64,000 nucleotides of DNA, from contig NZ_JBODJB010000001.1 in the NCBI RefSeq assembly GCF_050611725.1, forward strand, positions 992,001-1,056,000, written 5' to 3'. The notes under the pieces are model-generated. The model saw only the letters and a list, made by a program, of their open reading frames with translations. It was not told where the DNA came from and made no database searches. Each line of letters starts with the position of its first letter. The stretch's first letter is position 1. A program made the translations under genes and the position numbers. The DNA comes from Ferruginibacter sp050611725. Lineage in GTDB: Bacteria > Bacteroidota > Bacteroidia > Chitinophagales > Chitinophagaceae. Below are positions 26,990 through 34,957 of this stretch, piece after piece.

Positions 26990-27412
26990 TTATTTTACCC
27001 TGCCATCTTGTTTATCCTGCGAACGACCGATGCCATAACCTACACCACCACCTATAACACCACCTATAACTGCACCGGCTACACGATTTCTTTTGTTAAT
27101 GATTGCGCCTGCTACTGCACCGGTACCGGCGCCAATTGCAGTTCCCTTAGCGGCTTTACTCCAACCTTTTTTCTTAGCCGGGGCTGCAGCTGTTGTGGTT
27201 TGAGTTGTTGCAGGCACTACAACGGTTTTTTCTTTTACTACTGTGGTAGTTGCTGCAACTTTTGCATCACGTTCTGCTTTCCATTGTGAAAATGCTGCAG
27301 AATCTTCTGACGAAACGCCTAATACTTTGGTATCATCTGTAACGGCCGTTTTGTTGTTTTTACAAGAGACCATTAAAACTGTTGCTGCTAATATGATCGA
27401 TATCTTTTTCAT
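26990..27412 (-). CDS. Glycine-zipper lipoprotein
   Basis: 140 residues from the ATG at 27412, chosen for its lipoprotein signal MKKISIILAATVLMVSC. The upstream extension would start at 27529 without a signal. After an Ala/Thr-rich linker (VVVPATTQTTTAAAPAKKK) comes a glycine-zipper domain: GTAIGAGTGAVAGAIINKRN then GAVIGGVIGGGVGYGIG. Such segments sit in or on the outer membrane (SlyB/YMGG-like). The exact role is unknown, possibly envelope integrity. Confidence 0.82.
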   Translation of the reverse strand: MKKISIILAATVLMVSCKNNKTAVTDDTKVLGVSSEDSAAFSQWKAERDAKVAATTTVVKEKTVVVPATTQTTTAAAPAKKKGWSKAAKGTAIGAGTGAVAGAIINKRNRVAGAVIGGVIGGGVGYGIGRSQDKQDGRVK

Positions 27413-27675
27413 AAAATTTAGTTTTAAGTGAACAATAGACTTTAAAGTCTTTTCACTGGTATGACTTGAAAATAATGTGCCAGTTAAGCTTGTAATTGTT
27501 AAAATAATGTCAAGTTGATTCATTGCCACAGGTAGCGGCCTGCCTTTTAGTTATTTATGAATTTTAGTTTATCGGAATTATGTAAATAATTTATTTGGCA
27601 GACTATTATAAATTCTTCAGTATTCACTTATTTTCCTGCCAAAATTGTAACAAAAACCCCCTTATGTAAAAAATA

Positions 27676-27738
27676 GTTGAATAGAACTGTAATAGTACAA
27701 GTGAGTGACACAACAATGCTTAATAGAAGCACTAAAGC
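27676..27738 (+). repeat. Interspersed repeat core, copy C (upstream of carB)
   Basis: TAGTACAAGTGAGTGACACA then ACAATGCTTAATAGAAGCAC and TAAAGC. It closely matches copy D, including the ACTAAAGC end, and points toward carB. Confidence 0.7.
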
Positions 27739-27785
27739 ATGGTCAATAAAATGAAAAAACAAAAATATTTATGCTCTTCAAGCCT

Positions 27786-27793
27786 TAATTTTG
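27786..27793 (+). promoter_or_regulatory. Candidate -7 element for carB
   Basis: TAATTTTG followed by CACCCC fits the Bacteroidota -7 consensus TAnnTTTG. It lies 29 bp before the ATG at 27823 and inside the longer open frame starting at 27739, which supports the later start. No -33 TTTG is seen. Confidence 0.45.
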
Positions 27794-27822
27794 CACCCCG
27801 ACAAACAACACTGTTTATACCC

Positions 27823-30666
27823 ATGCCAAAAGACAACTCCATAAAATCAGTATTAATTATCGGCTCCGGACCTATTGTTATCGGACAGGCCTGCGAATTT
27901 GATTACAGCGGTACGCAAGCAGCCCGTAGTATCAGAGAAGAAGGCATAAAAGTTATTCTTATTAATAGTAATCCGGCAACCATTATGACCGACCCAATGA
28001 TGGCTGACAGGGTTTACCTTTTACCACTGGAAGTAGAAAGCATTGAACAAATTTTAGAAGAAAATGATATTGATGCTGTTTTGCCAACCATGGGCGGACA
28101 AACGGCTTTGAATCTTTGCAAAGAAGTAGATGAATTGGGGATCTGGGAAAAATACAATGTAAAATTAATTGGGGTAGATATTAAAGCCATTGATAAAGCG
28201 GAAGACAGGGAAAAATTCCGCCAGTGGATGATAGAGATGAATATACCGGTTTGTCCGGCACATATTGCTAACTCGTTTTTAGAAGGAAAAGAGTTTGCTC
28301 AAAATATTGGTTTCCCGTTAGTATTGCGTCCTTCATTTACCCTTGGGGGTAGTGGTGGTGGAGTTGTATTTAAAAAAGAAGAATTGGATGAAGCGTTGAA
28401 CAGAGCTTTAACTGCCAGTCCGATACATGAGGTGCTTGTAGAAAAAGCGGTGTTGGGCTGGAAAGAATATGAATTAGAATTATTGAGAGATAATGCAGAC
28501 AATGTTGCGATCATTTGTACGGTAGAGAATTTCGATCCGATGGGAGTTCACACAGGAGATTCTATCACTGTAGCCCCTGCAATGACATTAAGCGATACAG
28601 GTTTTCAATTGATGCGTAACACTGCTATTAGTATGATGCGTAACCTAGGCAATTTTGCCGGTGGTTGTAACGTACAGTTTGCAATGAATCCGCAAACAGA
28701 AGAAATTATTGTGGTAGAAATAAATCCTCGTGTGAGTCGTTCTTCTGCATTAGCGTCTAAGGCTACGGGTTACCCAATTGCAAAAATTGCTGCTAAGCTG
28801 TCTATTGGTTATAATTTAGATGAACTAAAAAATCAGATTACCCAAAGTACTTCAGCATATTTTGAACCGGCATTGGATTATGTAATTGTAAAAGTACCTC
28901 GTTGGAATTTTGATAAATTCAAAGGAGCCGATGATACATTAGGTTTTCAGATGAAATCGGTTGGTGAGGTAATGGGTATTGGCAGAAGCTTTGCTGAAGC
29001 GATACAAAAAGCTTGTCAGAGTTTAGAGAATGAAGCAGTTGGCTTGGGTTATTACGGCCAAAGTTTAATGAAAGCAGATGACTTAATTGAGTACATTAAG
29101 ATACCGAAATGGGATAGAGTTTTCAGAATTAAAGATGCATTGATGGCAGGAGCCAGTGTAAAACGCATTTGCGAAAGCACGGGTATCGACAGATGGTTCA
29201 TTTACCAAATTCAAAAAATTTGCAATTGCGAAAAAGAGATCATGAAATATGATCTGAAATCTTTACCGGATGATTTGTTGAAAGAAGCAAAATTTTTAGG
29301 CTTTAGCGACGAACAGATTGTTCGTATCATGAAAGAAGAAAATGCAGAAGATATTTACGAACGTAGAAAGAAAATGGGATTGACCAGAGTATACAAAATG
29401 GTTGATACTTGTGCCGCAGAGTTTGAAGCAAAAACACCTTATTTCTATTCTACATTTGAAAATAAACCGACGAACGATAGTAAACTGATTAGTAACGAAA
29501 GTAAACGATCAGACAAGAAAAAAATAATCGTATTGGGTAGTGGTCCTAATAGAATTGGTCAGGGTATTGAGTTCGATTACTGTTGTGTGCATGGATTGTT
29601 GGGTGTAAAAGAAGCAGGTTACGAAGCCATCATGGTAAACTGTAATCCTGAAACGGTAAGTACGGATTTTGACATTGCAGACAAATTGTATTTTGAACCT
29701 GTTTTCTGGGAGCATCTATGGGAGATCATTGAGCATGAACAACCGGATGGTGTGATTGTTCAGCTTGGTGGGCAAACTGCTTTAAAACTTGCAAAAAAAT
29801 TACATCAAAAAGGGATAAGAATTGTTGGTACATCTTTCGACAGCATGGATATTGCAGAAGATAGAGGAAGGTTTAGTGATACATTAAAGGAGTTAGGTAT
29901 TCCTTATCCTAAATACGGAACTGCTTATAATACAGATGAAGCAATTGAAGTAGCAAAAGAAGTTGGTTACCCGGTGTTGATTCGTCCGAGTTATGTTATT
30001 GGCGGACAAAGAATGCGTATTGTTCTAAACGATGAAGAATTGGAAAAAGGAATTCTTAGTTTGATCAAACATTTACCGGGCAATAAAATTTTAATTGATC
30101 ATTTTTTAGACAGATGTCAGGAAGCAGAGATCGATGCAATATTTGATGGTGATGAATTTCACATCATGGGTGTGATGGAACATATTGAACCGGCGGGTAT
30201 CCATAGTGGTGATAGTAATGCGGTATTGCCACAGTTTAATTTATCGCCATTGATCGTTCACACCATGGAAGAGTATGCTGAGAAGATTGCACGAAAGTTA
30301 AATATTAGAGGATTGATCAATATTCAGTTTGCTATTAAAGATGGTAATGTATATGTGATAGAAGCTAATCCAAGAGCTAGTCGTACAACACCTTTCATTG
30401 CAAAAGCGTATCAAATTCCATACTTAAACATTGCAACTAAGGTAATGCTTGGAGTAAATAAATTAAAGGACTTTAAATTTGATAAAAAGATGACAGGCTT
30501 TGCAATCAAGGAGCCCGTTTTCTCTTTCAATAAATTCCCCGGTGTAAATAAAGAGCTTGGCCCTGAAATGAAAAGTACCGGCGAAGCCATTCGCTTTATC
30601 AAAGATCTTCGTGATCCATACTTCAGAACTTTGTATAAAGAGAGAAGCATGCATTTGAGTAAATAA
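27823..30666 (+). CDS. carB: Carbamoyl-phosphate synthase large subunit, short form without MGS domain
   Basis: 947 residues from the ATG at 27823 (MPKDNSIKSVLIIGSGPIVI). It makes carbamoyl phosphate from bicarbonate, ammonia and two ATP for pyrimidine and arginine synthesis. Both ATP-grasp halves are present: the carboxyphosphate half begins at GSGPIVIGQACEFDYSG, and the carbamoyl-phosphate half begins at GSGPNRIGQGIEFDYCC (about 570). The protein ends YFRTLYKERSMHLSK right after the second half. The roughly 130-residue C-terminal MGS-like allosteric domain of enterobacterial CarB is absent. I recall similar short forms in Bacteroidota, so this is probably not a broken allele. No carA is in the window. 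Confidence 0.95.
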   Translation: MPKDNSIKSVLIIGSGPIVIGQACEFDYSGTQAARSIREEGIKVILINSNPATIMTDPMMADRVYLLPLEVESIEQILEENDIDAVLPTMGGQTALNLCKEVDELGIWEKYNVKLIGVDIKAIDKAEDREKFRQWMIEMNIPVCPAHIANSFLEGKEFAQNIGFPLVLRPSFTLGGSGGGVVFKKEELDEALNRALTASPIHEVLVEKAVLGWKEYELELLRDNADNVAIICTVENFDPMGVHTGDSITVAPAMTLSDTGFQLMRNTAISMMRNLGNFAGGCNVQFAMNPQTEEIIVVEINPRVSRSSALASKATGYPIAKIAAKLSIGYNLDELKNQITQSTSAYFEPALDYVIVKVPRWNFDKFKGADDTLGFQMKSVGEVMGIGRSFAEAIQKACQSLENEAVGLGYYGQSLMKADDLIEYIKIPKWDRVFRIKDALMAGASVKRICESTGIDRWFIYQIQKICNCEKEIMKYDLKSLPDDLLKEAKFLGFSDEQIVRIMKEENAEDIYERRKKMGLTRVYKMVDTCAAEFEAKTPYFYSTFENKPTNDSKLISNESKRSDKKKIIVLGSGPNRIGQGIEFDYCCVHGLLGVKEAGYEAIMVNCNPETVSTDFDIADKLYFEPVFWEHLWEIIEHEQPDGVIVQLGGQTALKLAKKLHQKGIRIVGTSFDSMDIAEDRGRFSDTLKELGIPYPKYGTAYNTDEAIEVAKEVGYPVLIRPSYVIGGQRMRIVLNDEELEKGILSLIKHLPGNKILIDHFLDRCQEAEIDAIFDGDEFHIMGVMEHIEPAGIHSGDSNAVLPQFNLSPLIVHTMEEYAEKIARKLNIRGLINIQFAIKDGNVYVIEANPRASRTTPFIAKAYQIPYLNIATKVMLGVNKLKDFKFDKKMTGFAIKEPVFSFNKFPGVNKELGPEMKSTGEAIRFIKDLRDPYFRTLYKERSMHLSK

Positions 30667-30691
30667 TTCAAAGTTCGACCTTGATACGATA

Positions 30692-30727
30692 AATAGCCAG
30701 GCATTTAAATGTCTGGCTATTTTATTA
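30692..30727 (+). terminator. Rho-independent terminator of carB
   Basis: The arms aatagccaggcattt (30692-30706) and aaatgtctggctatt (30707-30721) pair with one G-U. A T-rich run follows on the plus strand. It lies 25 bp past the carB stop. Confidence 0.8.
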
Positions 30728-30772
30728 TACAACCTTTTGCATTTTACCAACGTCTGATTTCAAAAAGCCACC

Positions 30773-31333
30773 ATGCAAATAATACAAAGCATCCAAAACA
30801 GGATATATGAAATTAGAGGTGAAAGAGTAATGTTGGACCGAGATCTGGCATTTCTATACGAAGTAGAAACCAGGGTATTAAATCAAGCGGTAAAGCGAAA
30901 TATTAAACGTTTTCCCAAAGATTTTATGTTTCAGCTAACAAAAGAAGAGTTTGAAAGTATAAAATTTCAGGTTGATACCGTAAAAGATCAATTTAGTATG
31001 TCATCACAATTTGTGATGACATACCCAAACAAGCGTCCAATCTCAGCATTGCCCTACGTCTTCACCGAACAAGGCGTAGCTATGCTCAGCGGTGTTATTA
31101 ACTCCGACAAAGCCATTAATATGAATATTGCCATCATGAGAGCTTTTGTAGCAGTACGACAAGTATTACTAAAACAAAATGACATTAAAGAGCAGCTAAA
31201 AGAAATTAAAGAACGTATTGGTGAGCATGATGTGCAACTCAACCAAATATATGACGCAATGGAAAATTTATTGGATGAAAAAGCTGCCCAACGTAAATGG
31301 GATGAGAGGGAAAGGATTGGGTTTAAAAAATAA
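30773..31333 (+). CDS. ORF6N domain-containing DNA-binding protein
   Basis: 186 residues. The N-terminal ORF6N domain (about 1-100) shows RNRIYEIRGERVMLDRDLAF, LYEVETRVLNQAVKRNIKRF and the FMFQLTKEEF block, then LPYVFTEQGVAMLSGVINSD. ORF6N is a phage-derived DNA-binding domain related to KilA-N/antirepressors. The C-terminal part is a coiled-coil-like helix (QLKEIKERIGEHDVQLNQIY). In Bacteroidota such genes are frequent solitary phage relics or regulators. The gene marks the left border of the accessory island. Confidence 0.87.
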   Translation: MQIIQSIQNRIYEIRGERVMLDRDLAFLYEVETRVLNQAVKRNIKRFPKDFMFQLTKEEFESIKFQVDTVKDQFSMSSQFVMTYPNKRPISALPYVFTEQGVAMLSGVINSDKAINMNIAIMRAFVAVRQVLLKQNDIKEQLKEIKERIGEHDVQLNQIYDAMENLLDEKAAQRKWDERERIGFKK

Positions 31334-31429
31334 CTTATAATAAACGTTTTATTTTCCGTTTAATACTACTACTATTTATCAAACAGCTATATAAATTTTG
31401 ATATTCGGCTTCTGTAAGTCTTTTTCACA

Positions 31430-31472
31430 GCAACGTCCCCACCTACGCACAAGCTCATAGAGGAGACGTTGC
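31430..31472. repeat. GCAACGTC inverted repeat, copy 1
   Basis: gcaacgtcccc at 31430-31440 and ggagacgttgc at 31462-31472 form an imperfect stem. The following cgggaaaagaagaacgaaga tail is shared with copy 2. Confidence 0.6.
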
Positions 31473-31488
31473 CGGGAAAAGAAGAACG

Positions 31489-31530
31489 AAGAACCACTCA
31501 CTTGTACCGCATACCGTTATTGAGCTTTTA
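31489..31530 (-). repeat. Interspersed repeat core, copy B (partial)
   Basis: Read on the minus strand: CTCAATAACGGTATGCGGTA then CAAGTGAGTGG. It matches the AATAA-GGTAT-GTACAAGTGAGTG part of copies A, C and D but lacks the GACACAACGATG end. Confidence 0.5.
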
Positions 31531-31619
31531 TTGAAGCAGTTGATTGTGGGAAATGGGTCTTGTGACAGCAGCCAAGGTGAAGAATACCACACTAATTACA
31601 TGAAAATATTATACTTGAC

Positions 31620-31645
31620 GCAACGTCCCGTGCCGGAGACGTTGC
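31620..31645. repeat. GCAACGTC inverted repeat, copy 2
   Basis: gcaacgtcccg (31620-31630) and ggagacgttgc (31635-31645) form a compact imperfect hairpin. The downstream tail gggacaaagaacgaagaatc resembles that of copy 1. Confidence 0.65.
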
Positions 31646-31667
31646 TGGGACAAAGAACGAAGAATCA

Positions 31668-31763
31668 CTAGCTTGTACGGCTGACGCCATACTTGGCTTG
31701 TAGCTGGCGATAACCACAGCCGGTGTTCAGGTACTCCTGAATAACTTGGTCTTTTTGGTCCAT
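31668..31763 (-). pseudogene. Remnant of a transposase helix-turn-helix N terminus
   Basis: A 31-codon frame starting MDQKDQVIQEYLNTGCGYRQ and ending LQAKYGVSRTS before a stop. The segment YRQLQAKYGVSRT looks like the helix-turn-helix of IS3-type OrfA proteins, where the protein would normally continue for 60 or more residues. Here the frame runs into the repeat tail and stops. It shows that an insertion sequence once sat next to the restriction-modification operon. The IS family assignment is tentative. Confidence 0.5.
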
Positions 31764-31895
31764 TTTTAGTTGTTTTTTTAGACAACTTATTTCAGGATGA
31801 AACATTACAATAGTTGAAACACGGCTTCCGTCAGCCTGCATTTTGGCAATACCAATGTAATCGGCTGCCCTTCTTCGTTCCGAGTCAGCACTGCT

Positions 31896-33281
31896 TTATT
31901 TGAGATAAATTTCATCTCTGATGTAATTGCTATTAAGCCAAAAACAATGTTTAGTATAGTCTTTCAATTTTGAAACCTTATCCTTTGTCGGCAAAGGATA
32001 TGTATCATTTGCATTTTTTGCATGGGGTCTTACATGAGAAACTGTGTTAAATTCCTTGTTTGGGAAATTCGTATAGCGAATTTTATTTACTACTTTTTCT
32101 ACAATGTCGCCACTTGCAACTATAGCTTTTGTCTTAGTCCAAACTTTTTTTGCCTGCAAAATATCTTTATAAGGCATATTCCAAAATTTTACCTTTTTGA
32201 AAATAAGTTGTCCCTTTGAAAATTGAAAAAATACAAAGAGGAACTTATGTTCTAGTAATTCTTTAAACTCCGAAGTTTCCCAGTCTTCTTCAATTAGTTC
32301 CTCATATTTAAAAGTTGGGAATGAAATATCTTCTTTCGGAAGGTTGTTTTCTTTAAGTCTTACAGTCTTCACTATTATTTCAGCTTTTTCAAACTCTTCA
32401 ATTTCTTTGTCGAGTTCAACACCAAGAATCGCTTTGGTCAAACTTGCATAAAAGCTTTTCGCATTTAAATTTAGTTTAATTCCTAATTTTTTAACTATTT
32501 GGTCAATTGTCAAGCCATAATAGGGTTTAAATTTCGATAAAACAATCTCCTCTAAGCTTTTCTTTTTAACTTCTGTATTAGATTTGATGAGTTTGCCATA
32601 AACACCTGTGGCTTCATTGGCGATTGAAGCGATTATATGATTAACATATCCTTGTTTCAAAGAATAGGCTCTTTGCTTTGCAGGCAATGGATTGTTGGGT
32701 TGTGGCCTTTCATTGCCACCTTTCCCTCCTTTTGTACATGCACCTAAGTAGAAAGTATCACCTTCTGATAATTCATGTGCCTTACCATCAGTAATTTTCT
32801 TTTTTATGGTTTCCCAATCTCTTTTAATAATTTCTAAATCATTAACTGGAAAATTCCATTCATCTACTAATTTGATGATGTAATCTAAAAGATTCTGATT
32901 GGGGTTGTGTAAATAAAAAATCAACAAAATATTGGCGTTCTTTTTCCAAAACGAACTTGTTGCAAAATCTTGATTTACGACTTCGAGATAGTTTATAATA
33001 TTGAGAACTAATCTTTCCTTGGAGCGAAACTCTTTATTCTTTAATTGTTTTAACGGAGAAGATTTAAGTTCAAGACCTATTTCGTTGAAATCTGCTTCTG
33101 ATTCAGAGTTTGGCTCATATTGGAAGTAATACTTCTCAAGTATCTGTCCAAAATTTCCTTTGCCAGAATATGTATGTTTTAAAATTGTTGAATCACAGGC
33201 CTCTCGAAGTGTTTTGTTTCTTAATTTTTTTGCGAAGGTTAAAACTGATTGTTTGTCAGACTTGTTGTACAAGGGCTTCAT
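31896..33281 (-). CDS. Type II restriction endonuclease, MutH/Sau3AI family
   Basis: 461 residues from the ATG at 33281 (a TTG two codons earlier is less likely). The catalytic triad of the MutH/Sau3AI nuclease fold is clear: D64, E71 and K73 in EADFNEIGLELKSSP, with exactly the D-x6-E-x-K spacing of MutH. The C-terminal half looks like the second MutH-like domain of Sau3AI with a decayed active site (EEFEKAEIIVKTVRL). Family members cut GATC; the specificity is inferred, not seen. The gene overlaps the methyltransferase gene by 26 bp and is last in the operon. Confidence 0.87.
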   Translation of the reverse strand: MKPLYNKSDKQSVLTFAKKLRNKTLREACDSTILKHTYSGKGNFGQILEKYYFQYEPNSESEADFNEIGLELKSSPLKQLKNKEFRSKERLVLNIINYLEVVNQDFATSSFWKKNANILLIFYLHNPNQNLLDYIIKLVDEWNFPVNDLEIIKRDWETIKKKITDGKAHELSEGDTFYLGACTKGGKGGNERPQPNNPLPAKQRAYSLKQGYVNHIIASIANEATGVYGKLIKSNTEVKKKSLEEIVLSKFKPYYGLTIDQIVKKLGIKLNLNAKSFYASLTKAILGVELDKEIEEFEKAEIIVKTVRLKENNLPKEDISFPTFKYEELIEEDWETSEFKELLEHKFLFVFFQFSKGQLIFKKVKFWNMPYKDILQAKKVWTKTKAIVASGDIVEKVVNKIRYTNFPNKEFNTVSHVRPHAKNANDTYPLPTKDKVSKLKDYTKHCFWLNSNYIRDEIYLK

Positions 33282-34551
33282 TCTCAATTTTTTCCTTTAA
33301 AGCTAAGCCGATTTTTTCAATAACACCTACAACCAATGCATTTCCCATAAAGAAAGCTCTTTTTGTATCTGAGACGCCATCTAATTTTGTATGATTGTCT
33401 GGAAACATATTCAGTCTCTCAAGCTCGACAGGGGATAACCGTCTATACCCTTTTTTAGTTTGTATGACATGCTTAAACCTTGAAGGAGATGAACCTCCTT
33501 CACCAGTAATGATAGTCCGTGATGGTTTGTTTAGTGAGTCAGGAAATACCATACCGCCCTCGCTGTAATTGTATTCAAACCCTTCTGTGTTTACACGGAT
33601 TTCTTTTTTGGGACCTTTTAAATAGCGCCATTTATCGAGGTCTTTGTCATTAATGTAAAACTCTTCGGTTACTTCCCCATTCTGAATAATGTCATTAAGA
33701 ACAACTGGCTCACCATAAAATTCAGGAAAGGTTTTTAATGTTGTTACAATACCCCTAATCATAACTCCACTATTTTCAAATAGTGATGCTCCGCCATTTT
33801 TATTAAAAGAAGAAGATATTTCAACAATATCACCATTCAATTCAAATTCTGTGGGGAGAACCAACTCGTTTGAAGTAACAGGAAAGGCAGAAGCAAGAGT
33901 CCCTTCATTAAGTATCCAATCTCTAGGATCACATCTTTTGAGGTCTTTGTATATGGATGCTGTTTTTAGGTATGCTAAAATGAAGATTCTTCTTCTTCTT
34001 TGTGGCATTCCATAATCAGCCGCATTGATTATTCTCCATTCAACTGCATAGCCAAGGTCATCTAGGCTTTTTAAAATTATTGCAAAATCCCTTCCTCGTT
34101 GTTTAGAGGGTGAAATAAGTAAGCGGTCAACATTTTCCAAAAAAATGTACTTTGGCTTTTTCTTTTTTTCGCTTAATATTTTATGTATTGACCACCATAA
34201 CACACCTTTTTTGCCAATTAGTCCTTTTGAGTTTTTTAATGTAGTTGCTACGGAATAGTCCTGGCAAGGGAAGCCGCCGACTAACATGTCGTGGTCAGGG
34301 ATTTTTGTTACGTCAACAGTTGTTATATCCTCGTTGCTGTGTCCATCTTTACCAAAGCGTTGCTCATATACTAATGAGGCATGTTGCGTTTTTGTCGATG
34401 GTTCCCATTGGTTACTCCAAACAACTTCATATACTGACTTAACAGATTTGGTATAGCCTGAAGAGGCGGATTTCTTTTTCCATCCTTCTAATCCTAGTCT
34501 GAAACCGCCAACTCCTGCAAACAGTTCTGCAACCCTAATTTTATTTGGCAT
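33256..34551 (-). CDS. C5-cytosine DNA methyltransferase (type II modification enzyme)
   Basis: A 431-residue m5C methyltransferase that transfers a methyl group from SAM to cytosine in the recognition site. Motif I is ELFAGVGGFRLGLE (9-22). Motif IV is GGFPCQDYS with catalytic C96, motif VI LENVDRL (139-144), motif VIII PQRRRRIFILA (183-193). Motifs IX and X are RRLSPVELERLNMFP and GNALVV near the end. Paired with a Sau3AI-type nuclease, the probable product is GATC methylated on C. It overlaps the upstream regulator gene by 11 bp and the nuclease gene by 26 bp, so translation is probably coupled. Confidence 0.95.
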   Translation of the reverse strand: MPNKIRVAELFAGVGGFRLGLEGWKKKSASSGYTKSVKSVYEVVWSNQWEPSTKTQHASLVYEQRFGKDGHSNEDITTVDVTKIPDHDMLVGGFPCQDYSVATTLKNSKGLIGKKGVLWWSIHKILSEKKKKPKYIFLENVDRLLISPSKQRGRDFAIILKSLDDLGYAVEWRIINAADYGMPQRRRRIFILAYLKTASIYKDLKRCDPRDWILNEGTLASAFPVTSNELVLPTEFELNGDIVEISSSFNKNGGASLFENSGVMIRGIVTTLKTFPEFYGEPVVLNDIIQNGEVTEEFYINDKDLDKWRYLKGPKKEIRVNTEGFEYNYSEGGMVFPDSLNKPSRTIITGEGGSSPSRFKHVIQTKKGYRRLSPVELERLNMFPDNHTKLDGVSDTKRAFFMGNALVVGVIEKIGLALKEKIENEALVQQV

Positions 34552-34879
34552 TGTGATTAGTTTTTAAATATTCAACTTTATCTTCTGCAACTCTGAACGT
34601 ATCTAAGTCTGCTTCTTCTTCAAGTATCTTGTAAGCGAATTGGTCGCTTAACAACTCTTTCAATAATTTTTTTTCATCGATTTTATAAAATGCAGCTAAT
34701 TGTTTAACCTGTTCCTTTGTTGCTTGTCTTTCATTGCGTTCAATTTTGCCAAGCAGAGAAGTGTCGATACCAATGTTTGTTGCTACTTCTCTCAAAGGAA
34801 GGTTTGCCTTTTCCCGTATTGTTCTGAGTTGCTCCCCAACTGTCGATATGTTTTTTTTGGAAAATGCCATTTGGGACAT
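34541..34879 (-). CDS. XRE-type helix-turn-helix regulator (controller-like) of the R-M operon
   Basis: 112 residues from the ATG at 34879, or 109 from 34870; a TTG extension to 34918 would cover the promoter and was rejected. The HTH spans about residues 13-70: GEQLRTIREKANLPLREVAT, then NIGIDTSLLGKIERNERQAT. Controller proteins of type II systems have this fold and position and regulate their own operon. Two near-identical palindromes flank the promoter directly in front of the gene (see 34874 and 34913), which fits autoregulation. It is the first gene of the tricistronic operon. Confidence 0.88.
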   Translation of the reverse strand: MSQMAFSKKNISTVGEQLRTIREKANLPLREVATNIGIDTSLLGKIERNERQATKEQVKQLAAFYKIDEKKLLKELLSDQFAYKILEEEADLDTFRVAEDKVEYLKTNHNAK

Positions 34880-34888
34880 ATTTTGTCC
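34874..34888. promoter_or_regulatory. Operator-like palindrome 2 of the R-M operon
   Basis: ggacatattttgtcc, one mismatch from a perfect 7-1-7 palindrome. It overlaps the last base of the -7 element, the predicted transcription start and the first ATG. It differs from operator 1 at a single base. Confidence 0.7.
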
Positions 34889-34919
34889 AAATGTAGGAGA
34901 AGAAACTGAGAAGGACAAA
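34888..34919 (-). promoter_or_regulatory. Promoter of the R-M operon
   Basis: On the minus strand TTTG (34919-34916), a 20-bp spacer, then TACATTTG (34895-34888). This matches the Bacteroidota sigma consensus TTTG-N(19-21)-TAnnTTTG in both elements and spacing. Transcription should start near 34883, a few bases before the regulator's ATG codons, giving an almost leaderless mRNA. Confidence 0.75.
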
Positions 34920-34927
34920 TTTTGTCC
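34913..34927. promoter_or_regulatory. Operator-like palindrome 1 of the R-M operon
   Basis: ggacaaattttgtcc, a perfect 7-bp palindrome around one central base. It covers the -33 element. Centre-to-centre distance to operator 2 is 39 bp. Confidence 0.75.
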
Positions 34928-34957
34928 AAAATAGTTTTCAACATGAGGTTAACAAAA

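Larger units (their letters stand above)
27413..27822. other. 410-bp intergenic region between glycine-zipper gene and carB
   Basis: No coding sequence is supported. The half next to carB holds the repeat core copy C and a -7 element (27786-27793). The other half is AT-rich with the string tttggcagactattataaat and a cctgccaaaattgtaac segment, and shows no stable hairpin. Confidence 0.6.
31334..31895. other. 562-bp repeat-rich region with transposase scrap
   Basis: No intact gene. It holds two copies of a gcaacgtccc/ggagacgttgc inverted repeat, each followed by a similar gaacgaagaa(c/t)cact tail, a partial copy of the TACAAGTGAGTG repeat core, and a 31-codon helix-turn-helix fragment of a transposase. 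Confidence 0.6.

Noticed and set aside
27739..27822. 28-codon extension of CarB
   Set aside because: It contains a -7 element and is not part of the conserved CarB N terminus.
27413..27822. tRNA or small RNA gene in the longest housekeeping gap
   Set aside because: No cloverleaf arms, T-loop consensus or stable hairpin with terminator were found on either strand.
31896..33281. MutH mismatch-repair protein
   Set aside because: MutH is about 230 residues and acts with MutS/MutL; this is 461 residues with a second degenerate domain and is in an operon with a C5 methyltransferase, as in Sau3AI systems.
34880..34918. TTG-started extension of the R-M regulator
   Set aside because: It covers the -33/-7 promoter and both palindromes; a start behind the promoter is more likely.
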